From the NCBI GenBank assembly GCA_033439255.1, contig CM065889.1, forward strand, positions 124,001-188,000: 64,000 nt of DNA, read 5' to 3'. Shown here one piece after another: positions 55,579 through 64,000 of this stretch. The notes below the pieces were generated by a model. That model was not told the origin of the DNA, searched no databases, and was given only the letters and a program-made list of their open reading frames with translations. A program made the translations under genes and the position numbers. The DNA comes from Hericium rajendrae (lineage: Eukaryota; Basidiomycota; Agaricomycetes; Russulales; Hericiaceae). The stretch's first letter is position 1, and the number at the start of each line of letters is the position of its first letter.

Positions 55579-57109
55579 TGCGGAACTCGGAGGACTGTCG
55601 TACAACCATAAGCTGCGATGAACGAAGAGATGGTAAAGCCGCGACCTACTTTGTCGGTGGGTGGGATATCTGTGGGTATTGGCTTGCTGAAGACAGACAA
55701 AAGATGGGACGAAGGCTCTTCCAGAGGTGCGGTAATGAATGAGAGGAAACCGGCCTCAGTCACTTGGATTGAACAGAACGTGGCGCTCAACGCCTAGTGC
55801 AAGCACTTCAAAAAAGAGGAAAGAACGAAGACCCGCAGGTGCGACGCGTTGAAGAGAAAAGAGTGTGTTGGGAAGGAGGAAGAGAAAGCTATACTAGTAG
55901 CCTACCAACCGAGTGCCGAAGTACTTGACGCGGTTGCCAAACAGGCGCAAGCTTCGGGCTGCGTCAAGGCAACACATCCATCAAACGCATCATCTCATAT
56001 CATATGTACCGCCGTGTTCCAGCTCTGCTCTGGACCTACCTCGTGTGTACATATAGCAATGTTCTTTGTAGGTCATCCGTTCTATTCAAGGTTCCTTTGC
56101 GCATCGCGCGACCTGTTGCAGACTTCCCATTGTTGTCACAATGGCAAATTGAAGGGGCCATTCTTCGATGACAATGAAGATCTGGAGAATGAATTGCAAG
56201 TCAGGGTCGAAATTAGGCTCGGTGAGATGTCTTGTGATATTGTTCCTTCGATCTCACCGTCATGGTGTATGTACTTACCGTGGGACTGACAATGAGCATC
56301 GGTCCGCCATATCTTTTTGCGTGGCTGTCGGCAGTATGTACTACATCTCAGGGTAAATCTGACTCTCCTGTCGCTGCCCAGGTCCCATCAGATCATTGAT
56401 ATGTCAATTGCCTGCTCCAACCGCCATAGGCCACGATTGATAAATTCACTCGACATATCGTATGTCTCTTCTGATGAGCCGCATGATAATTGAATGTCTA
56501 CCTATGATCACAACCACTAATGCCTTCACTACTGAACGACAGATTCTTCAAGCTCCGGGCTATTTTGCTCACAATAACACTGCGCAGGACATTGCGTCCT
56601 CTCCGCGGGGACGATGATCGGCACTGGCAGCGAACACTACGACGCGCGCAGTCCGCATCCGCCGGCTCCAGTTTGCGTCCGCACAGTCCTACTGGAACGA
56701 AGTTCTTCCTCCTCAGCTATCTACGCATGGCAATGCTTCAGTACGGTTAGTCTCCCTACGTGGTGATCATGGAGGCGGCGGCGTCATCGTAGGCTCCGTC
56801 CGAGCCTAGGTTGTTTTCCATCGTCATTCCGCGGCGACCGTGTTCGCTCATCCCCACCCGTCCTTCTTACAAACCACAGATCCGCCTCTCAGGCTCCCTG
56901 GCCATCGATCCGCTCGCAGTCGTCCGACACGGATGAACAATGTAATGGTGCACGGCCGAAATCATATGATGTCGATCGCGCGCACAGTACCACTGAACTG
57001 CGAGATGGTACGCAGCATGGGGTCAGGGTAGAAAAAGAGACGCGTTCGCCCTTGGGCTGTTGTGTCGATTTTCTTCCACGATTTCGCTGAACTTTTCCGA
57101 CAACCGAAT
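55579..57109. other. Intergenic, no gene recognised
   Basis: Leader of the tetraspanin gene, then about 1.3 kb with no recognised domain. A plus-strand stretch near 56600-56760 looks codon-like (GC-rich) but gives no family match. Confidence 0.4.
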
Positions 57110-58359
57110 ATGAGCGCTGCTGTGGAGATGCCGAGCCAGGCGCGCCCTGCGGGCAAAGATACGAAGAGCGCGCCTTTGGGGTACGGCGTGAAGGTGCGTC
57201 GGTGACTGTTTTATTTAATTGACGGTGCCCAGTGCTTATGGATGGACAGATGGGAGAAGCAGAATGGATCAGGTGTATCTTTGCATGATAGTTTTAGTCC
57301 AAGTATGTGGAACCTCATTGGCGACCAGATTGGACCGTATGCATAATGGGATCTGCGACTACCTGAACGGCAGGCTGCACCCGGCACCTTTGGACAATCC
57401 GCGCAAGATCCTAGAAATTGGGTGTGTCACCACGCTTTTGCTCGTTCTTGCTTGCATCTGACTTTGCTCGTGGCTTGCAGCGCGGGTTCGGGAGCATGGT
57501 ATGCTCAGCACAGGTTTGAATGTGATTTAAATTGACACGCTGCTTAGGGCCATCCAGGCTGCGAAGCAGTTCCCGAACGCCGAAGTCATCGCTACGGACA
57601 TTGTGCCCCTTCCTCCCCGGTACGTGCCATCCTCATCGCAATAACCAGGCGGCTTACCACCTCCCACCACAGACCGCTCCCCTCAAACATCAAAACACAA
57701 ATCCTCGACGTCTCCCAGCCCCTCCCCTTCTCGCCCAACACCTTCGACGTCATCCACCTCCGCTTCGTCCTCTGCCACGTACGCCCTTTCCCCCCTCCCC
57801 CCACCGCACCACTAACCCACCACAGATCCCGCACGGCCACGCGGTCCTCCCGCGCCTCGCCGACCTCCTCGCGCCCAGCGGCTGGCTGCTCGTCGACGAC
57901 TGCTGCATGCCCGCGCCCATCGCCGCAACGCCACCGGGCATCCGCCGCTGCCTCGACACCTACAACGCATACATGCGCGCAAACGCGCAGGACCCGCGCT
58001 TCGGCGCGGCGCTCGAGGCGCGCCTGCGCGCGCTCCCGGGCCTGCGCGACGTGTGCGCGGCGCGCACGCCCGTGCGCGTCAACGAGCCGTACGACGGTGC
58101 GTTTCCTTTATCCCTCTGGCTGGTGTCCTGGAGTGATGAGGGCGGTGCTGATGGCGGTGTGTGTGTAGACCCGGTGTTGCGGAACCTCGCGCTGAGCTTC
58201 CGCGAGTCGGCGGAGCGCATCTATACGGGGCCGATGTTGCCGCCCGTCGTCGAGTTCGGGCTGACGCCCGCGGTGCAGGATGCGTTCCGGCACGAGACGG
58301 CCACGACGGACTGGCGTGTCGACTTTGAGATGTATCAGACATGGGCGCAGAAGGTGTAG
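57110..58359 (+). CDS. SAM-dependent methyltransferase (class I)
   Basis: About 280 residues in seven or eight short exons. The start at 57110 gives MSAAVEMPSQARPAGKDTKS. EAEWIRLDRMHNGICDYL is followed by motif I LEIGAGSGAWAIQAA, then the acidic end of strand 2 EVIATDIVPLPP, motif IV-like FDVIHLRFVLCHIP and LAPSGWLLVDDCC. Motif I is assembled from three exons around the introns at about 57423 and 57500. It resembles the LaeA/UMTA-like methyltransferases that regulate or take part in secondary metabolism, but no biosynthetic genes lie nearby, so the substrate is unknown. Frame is intact through all predicted splices. The exon at 57830-58100 is very GC-rich. Confidence 0.82.
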
Positions 58360-59189
58360 GGCCTGCGGTAATTGTAGCCGGATTATCAGGCAGGGGGGAC
58401 TTTGTATAGCTGGTGTTGGCCCATTCATTTGTGGGGATAATCAGACGAGATTTCAACATCTCAGGCTTGTGTACATGCGGGTCCAGCGTGGAAGTGCAAT
58501 TGATCATCTAGCCCGTGATAAGACGCGACGTTGAATGCGAAATCATTGAGCAGACGAGCAAACGGAAACACTATGCACAGGTAGGTAACTTATTTAAGTA
58601 TAGACAGATCAATAACTAAGGAACGACGGGTGGGTGCGCATACAGGGTGCAGTACATGGGCCAGACGGGCAGAGGACGGACATAGCTCGAGAAGAAAGAA
58701 CAAAGCAAGAAAGGGGGTATATATGATGAATGATGTATGCTATGTACGGGTCGATGGTCCGCGAGGAGCTGAATGGATAAATATCAAGAGCACGCTGCCC
58801 TCTTCTTCCTCGTGTCTCCTTCGCGACCGCGACCGATCCTACACGCGCCCTCATCCATACCCAAACCATCCAAGCAGCACAATCCACGAAGCATAAGAAA
58901 GCAGACGAACACGAGCATAAACAGAGAGATACGAAGAGAGATATCCAACCTTCCTCCAATATACACGGGCGGTCGACGTCCGCGACAGTCGTCCTCTTCA
59001 TCAGACCACATGGAAGTAAGCTGAAGAATGGATGGCACGGGGACGAAGGGAGTGGGGAAACACGGCGATTTGATGTTATGTATGACGTTGTAGATAGATG
59101 CGGCGATTGCGAGACGATGAATAGCGACAGTTCAGAGTTTGTTGAGCGAGATTGGGGTTGTGAATGGAAGGTGGGATGGGCGAAAGCGA
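58360..59189. other. 3' flanks, no gene seen
   Basis: Lies between the convergent methyltransferase and G-gamma 1 genes; only short, low-complexity ORFs. Confidence 0.45.
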
Positions 59190-59683
59190 TTATTGCACAG
59201 TACAACAGCCGTTCGTGGCTTGTGGTGCATATGGGTCCTCATGTTTGCCTACTGGACCCCAGACAGAGGGCACCTGTAAATGCGAATACAGTGAGCGCCT
59301 TGTATCGTGCCTCGTGGTGCATAGAATGGGAAAGATGACGAAGGCGATAAAGTGAACGTCCGCGTCATTCGGACAAGTGGTACAAGACGGGCACAAAGGC
59401 AGATTTGGACAGAAACAAAAAAGCAAAATTATGGCCAGATGTTCACAAGAGCAACATGGCATGATGGTCCGAGATAGAAAGAGTGTTGTTTATCAAAGGG
59501 GGTTAGATATAGTTGAAAACGCACAAGATGATCCTTTGTTGTCTTGCAATATCGTATCAAGCTCGCGCTCGCCTCGCTCACGCGTATCCGCGGCCGTGCA
59601 AGGTCCTCCCGCAATCTCTGGTTATGCTCAAGTAGCCGGCGGAGTTTCAGCTCGGACATAGATTGTTTTGGGCGGGACGACAT
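59190..59683 (-). CDS. G-protein gamma subunit, paralogue 1 (CaaX CTVQ)
   Basis: Heterotrimeric G-protein gamma subunit, 82 residues, pairing with G-beta in pheromone/nutrient signalling at the plasma membrane. Exon 1 59683-59525 encodes [39 protein letters not shown] and [13 protein letters not shown]. After an unusually long intron of about 250 bases, exon 2 encodes [17 protein letters not shown] and the end GCCTVQ. The last four residues CTVQ form a CaaX prenylation box, and the Cys just before it can be palmitoylated. Start by the family-typical N-terminus. Intact. Confidence 0.9.
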
Positions 59684-60540
59684 CTCGGCGGGAAGACAGA
59701 AGTTTGAAGAAGAGTATATGCGGTGATGTGTGGCAGAGGGCTGGAGGTGCGGGTGGAAAAGGCAGGTGGTGGGACAAAGGCGCTGTAAACCGAGCGTCGG
59801 CGTTAGTTATAAATCTTCTCCCAGCATGGTACCGCTGTCTACTCCGCACTGCAGCCAGGGTCTGCAACACAAAGAGCACAGGACTGACGTCGACGGAAAA
59901 CAATACACGCCAGATGCGTAGACAGATGGTCGCTGCCACACTGGTTGGAACTTGCAACGCACCTAGTTTCACAGTTGACTTAGGCGTGACCTGTGGGAAA
60001 CCCGATGTGCTTTGTTCTCTAGTTGAGTTCGGACGCGCTGGCAACTGTCAAACTCAAAGGACAGCAGGAATGGGGGGAGAGGTGGGGGAGGGCGAGAAAG
60101 AGAGGGATGCCGTGGGGAAGAGCAAAGCTCTGATGGATGCGACTGTCGACGGCGGCGCGTGGGATGTCCTCTTCGGCATTTGCCGCGCACCCGATATGAC
60201 TGATTCGCGAACTTGGATACTTGGAACTGAACTTTGCAGTGACACTTGTTTGACCACTTTCGCACTCATGTATGAGCCTGCACGGCATCGTCGTGCATCG
60301 AATTAAATGACAATAACTGCGTCACAAATGGTATCGCCCGTATCCAGTCAATAGTACTGGTCGTCCTGCCTCACGTCACTGGCAAGGCGGCTTCTGGAGA
60401 ATAGCGCAAGGTGGCGACAGACGAAGGTCTGCTGGTGAGGTTATTTGCGATGAAGCCTCGTCATTCCTGTCTGAAATATCTTCAGATTTCTGCTATACAA
60501 GACCGCCACCTCTGCGATAACAGTCGCAAGGCGTTGAGGC
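59684..60540. other. Promoter of G-gamma 1, no gene supported
   Basis: A plus-strand frame (59668-60306) runs antisense to the G-gamma 1 leader and overlaps its first exon; it has TTG at its start and no domain, so it is not called. Nothing else seen. Confidence 0.4.
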
Positions 60541-61990
60541 CTACGGAGATATGAAGATATCCGGACCACAGATACCGATCTGCCAGAATGGGTCTATTGA
60601 CTCGCCTGCGGTCGCTTGGCCACAAATGGGACTCTATATCGAGAAAAGACAGAGTCGATGCTCCTTTCGCGTCATCACGCTCGCTATCGTAGGCCCCAAA
60701 GCGTCCTTTCGAAGCAGCGACCCGCGCCGCAGCGCATTCGCACGAAGTGATGAAAGTGCACAGCATGGAGACATTCACCAACAGATCCTGGACCTTCTCC
60801 ATCTGCTGGATGCCAGGATACCTCCGCTTCATCCGGTGGGATTGCAGCGGCACGGTGGTCGCCCGCTCTCTGGACATCCGGCGGCGCCACATGGACCCGC
60901 GAGCAGCGCGGGCACGACCCGAAGCGTTGTGAAGTTGATCGACATGGTCACCCTCGTCGACGTCCGCACAGTATACAGCGACTTTAGGGCGCTGCTCGAC
61001 TCCGATCTGCACGGCGTGGGGGATTACCCTCGCGGGCGTCCACGCCGTTCCCCGTGCCGCCGCTCGACTACTGGGTCCCCGTCGACCTCATCCGCATCCC
61101 CGTCCAAGACGAGTTTACGGATGCTGAGCGGGTCTTCGTCGCACCCCCCGCGGTCACACACTCGACGTACAGCTTAGGACGGAACACGATGGACTTGGTC
61201 GCCTACGACGTGCAGCAGCACCGCATAGTGTTTCTCAAAGACACATGGCGCATCGACGCGCCCTGCATCATGAAGGAGAAGGCGGTCTACCACGCGCTCG
61301 TGGAGCATCGCGTCGGCGGTGGTAGCGGGCGACGTAGCCGGGCAGAAAACACGGTCACAGGAGTACGAGGCGCGATCGTGGGTCCGGGGACTGTCGTTGC
61401 TCACGCCGTATCAGCACACGCAATTGGTGCTGGATATCGTCGCCCGGCCGCTGCAGTCGTTTCAATCTGACAGGGTCCTGTGCTCTGTCACTCGGGATAC
61501 TAGTGAAGGTAAGATATTGACGCCTCGCGCCGTGCTCGACTATTGATCGTTGTGCAAGTTGCATAGTCCATTCATTAGCATATACCCGGATAAAGTTACT
61601 GCATGGTGATGTCAGTGGCGACAATTTCCTGATCGACAATCACGGACACGGCGCCTTGACGGGCTGGGATACAATCCGCCAAGCCACCTCCATGAATCTC
61701 CGCCAGTGATACAGGTGGTCAGTTCTCGTGCTGTCTTCGTCTCGAGGCTCCAGCTTATTCCCCCTCTGTAGGATGCGTGGAGCTTCCAGGCAGCTACATG
61801 GAATCGGAAAGGATGCCAGAGCAATTGCCCCATGCTCCGCTACGATCTTAAATCCTTCTGGATCCTGATCTCCTACGTCCTGCGCCACGCACCGCATGCG
61901 CCATCGATTGCTGGGACCGCGCACCTTTCTATCTATTCGAATATCCAGAGGCAGACTCCAATATTGATTTCTTGACGGGCGGCATGGATA
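60541..61990 (+). pseudogene. FunK1-like protein kinase, fragmented
   Basis: Pieces of a fungal FunK1-type kinase in correct order. RSWTFSICWMPGYLRFIRWD (about 60780) is the N-terminal FunK1 domain. DLVAYDVQQHRIVFLKDTWR (about 61193) carries the ATP-binding Lys. VVAGDVAGQKTRSQEYEAR (about 61320) and LVLDIVARPLQSFQS (about 61427) follow. LLHGDVSGDNFLIDNHGHGA (about 61600) is the catalytic loop with HGD, followed by the metal-binding GWD. A C-lobe piece, MLRYDLKSFWILISY, lies near 61830. The pieces fall in different frames with at least four changes. Introns could explain some, not all. FunK1 genes are expanded in mushroom-forming fungi. It lies between the two G-gamma genes. Confidence 0.7.
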
Positions 61991-62881
61991 ATATCACAGA
62001 CACCGTGTTTCGCGGCGACGTCTATGCCTCGGGAGCACTATAGTGGAGCTCAAAAACCTGTTCACGCCTTTTTATGCGTGGTCGTTCAAGTGGATACCTG
62101 CCATGGACCGTTCCTCGTCGCCCTTTCTCGAGGTACTTGGCCGTCACTTGGGTCAGCAAGATGACTGGGATGATACGGTTCAGGGATGAGGGAGTGTAGG
62201 GACAATCTGTTTGGATTCGGCGCTCGAACATAGCGTTCACCGTGTTGCAAGTGATGCGCTCGTTTGCGATAAGTGATGCGCTTGTTTGCGATAAGTAATA
62301 CGTGGCGTCGGGCGAGGTTGTATACTCCTGGAATACTCTGTGAGAACGGGGCTTTCAGGCTGCACGAAGATAAATGCGGTATGTTCAGTGGATGACGGCT
62401 CGTCGAAAACATATAGTACGGATGGGCCTACGAAGATTATACTATATACGTTCCAAATCATACCTGGGCAGCAGTGCTGGGAATGAAGGGAAATAGCTCG
62501 CAGGTACGACAGACAGGCGTGCGATCTAGCCGCGGGAAAACCGTTGAAGGGGAATAAAAATGCGAAGTTCTAACCGACCAGTGCACGGAATCCGAAGACA
62601 ACTCGAGAATAAATACGACGATGAAGCAATAGCGGCGGTACGGTATGTTGAATAGGTGGGGGCAGCTGGGCGAAGGTAAAGAGCGTAGGTGCGCAGACGC
62701 AAGGCGATGTAAATGAGAAATAAGTGAGGGGCAAGGCGGGCTGTGACAGGCGGAGACCATCATCTTTTAGGACTAACCCGCATAGACTTTCTTCTTCTCC
62801 TGTCTCTCATAGAGGCTCGCATGCGAGGGATATATGATGGGGTGGGCATAGGCATGCGAACGAGGCGGGAGGGGAGAAGCG
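61991..62881. other. 3' flanks, no gene seen
   Basis: Between the FunK1 remnant and the 3' end of G-gamma 2; contains a 22-bp tandem repeat at 62249-62302. Confidence 0.4.
62249..62302. repeat. 22-bp tandem repeat, 2.5 copies
   Basis: AAGTGATGCGCTCGTTTGCG-AT at 62249-62270 and 62271-62292 (one C/T difference), then a partial, changed copy AAGTAATACG to 62302. Confidence 0.75.
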
Positions 62882-63351
62882 TTACATGATGGTACATTGG
62901 CAGCCCTGGCTTGCGGGTGGTGCGAAGGGGTCTTCGCCTTTGTTCACAGGTCCCCAGACGGATGGCACCTGCAGGCAGTGCATTAGGATCGAGGATGGCA
63001 AGATGACGTGCACATTGTTTCATGAACACCGCCCAGATGATCGTCGACAGCACGATGCGACCGATGGGCATGAAGCAAAACGCGTTGCACGGATCAGAGA
63101 TAGGACCAAACACGTACTAGATGATCTGTCGTCGTCTTGCAATACCGTATAAGACTGGGGACACATGCATCAGCATTTCGCTCTCGAATCACCCAAGGGC
63201 ATACAACGGGCAGCACATACCTTGAACTTGCCTCGCTCACTTTAATCCGTGGCCGCGACAGGTCCTCCTTCAACCGCTGATTGTGCTCCGTCAGACGGCG
63301 CAGCTTCAGCTCCGACATCGACTGCTTGTGTGGGCGCGCGTTCATGCTCAT
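62882..63351 (-). CDS. G-protein gamma subunit, paralogue 2 (CaaX CTIM)
   Basis: Second G-gamma gene, same strand as paralogue 1 and 3.7 kb upstream of it in gene direction. It encodes [54 protein letters not shown] and [17 protein letters not shown], ending GCQCTIM. CTIM is a CaaX box, again preceded by a Cys two residues upstream. It has an intron inside SEASS-SLIRY (GTATGT...CCCCAG, about 63225-63152) that paralogue 1 lacks; the second intron (about 63120-62976) is at the position of paralogue 1's long one. Either Met at 63351 or 63345 could start the protein; the upstream one is given. Intact, and closer to the usual fungal G-gamma end than CTVQ. Confidence 0.9.
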
Positions 63352-64000
63352 GAAGACGAGTTTGGCGGGGTCTCAGATGCAAGCTGCGGCAGGTGAACGG
63401 TGGATCGTGCACCAGGTATGATGACAGAGTCGGAAACAGAAAGAAAGGTGGGGTCCCGGGCGTGTTCTACAAGGTGAAGAGCACTGTGAGCGACGTGTTA
63501 GTGACAACAACGCAAGGAAACACTTACGAAGTAAAAGAGAGAGCGGGAGGGATGAAGAGAAAGTGATGGAGAGCGCGGTGACCGGCGACGACGACGAACG
63601 AGAGACCGAGCCTCCCCAGCCAGTCACAGCCGGGCGGACTTCAAATTTTCTCGTTCTACACATCCTTTTTTCGGCCGCCCTGCCTTTCTCACCTCACCGG
63701 CCTCACCATCATGTCTGTCTGCAGCAGCATTCTTCGCGTTGTATCGCATGCAGAAAAGTGCATAGTAAAGAAGTCTTGGAAAGTTTTTGCAGCCTACCTC
63801 GACGCCATTCGAAGACGGTGCTCGAAGACAGTCTTATCAGCACACTTGTCACACCCACGACTCCGGAATGTTACGGCTATAAAAGAACAGTATAGTCAAA
63901 ATTTTTTCTCCCCAACTTCTCAGTGGCATCGACAGCTTCACGGAATGACCGTGACCATAAGCTCATATGAGCCTTACCTCGTATCATGACTGCGATCGCA
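63352..64000. other. Upstream of G-gamma 2, no gene recognised
   Basis: Promoter and leader of G-gamma 2 on the left. A plus-strand frame at 63711-63989 is opened by ATG, but I see no domain in it and it reaches close to the window edge. Confidence 0.4.

Noticed and set aside
59668-60306. Plus-strand 212-codon frame
   Set aside because: It starts at TTG, is antisense to the G-gamma 1 first exon and leader, and has no domain.

Overview
The window looks like nuclear DNA of a filamentous basidiomycete, probably an Agaricomycete. The evidence is many short GT-AG introns of about 45-65 bases, CTRAY-type branch sites, a strong GC bias in some coding exons, and a set of fungal families: a Qde-1/RDR-type RNA polymerase, a FunK1-like kinase, a DUF7770 protein, an Ecl1-type zinc protein, a serine-rich cupredoxin and two G-protein gamma subunits. 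There are no operons, no CRISPR array and no clear retroelement.

Layout. 1-6.3 kb: two tandem cellular RNA-dependent RNA polymerase genes (RNA silencing), the first cut by the window edge. 6.5-9 kb: glutaminyl-peptide cyclotransferase (-), tRNA-Val(AAC) (-) and the TRAPP subunit Trs23/TRAPPC4 (+). 9.6-15.5 kb: two aldehyde dehydrogenase (ALDH) genes in tandem (-), with a third paralogue on the other strand at 37.5-39.4 kb. 17.2-22.6 kb: VPS54 (GARP tether, -), divergent from a metaxin/SAM35-like gene (+). 22.6-34.8 kb: two large stretches with almost no recognisable genes, separated by an Ecl1-like gene at 27.1-28.5 kb; they hold tandem repeats and a 171-bp Tc1/mariner-type MITE. 34.8-36.8 kb: a TPR protein (-), divergent from a PIG-X/Pbn1-like GPI-mannosyltransferase subunit (+). 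39.9-45.4 kb: a small unknown gene, two members of an unnamed small-protein family (called WVLG here), a coiled-coil gene, and a divergent ING-family PHD-finger gene. 45.8-48.6 kb: an RCC1-repeat protein and a DUF7770 protein. 48.6-51.2 kb: a 1.3-kb tandem duplication carrying two more WVLG members. 51.5-55.6 kb: mitochondrial thioredoxin, GPI-type cupredoxin and tetraspanin. 57.1-63.4 kb: a methyltransferase, then two G-gamma genes flanking a fragmented FunK1-like kinase.

Most genes are housekeeping or trafficking genes and do not form one pathway. The features that stand out are local duplications (RdRP x2, ALDH x3, WVLG x4, G-gamma x2), a 14-nt micro-exon shared by all three ALDH genes, the MITE, and the WVLG family itself. 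Many otherwise well-conserved genes carry isolated one-base frame shifts, often in short runs of one base. These are more likely errors in a draft long-read assembly than inactivated genes, so each 'broken' call below should be read with that in mind.
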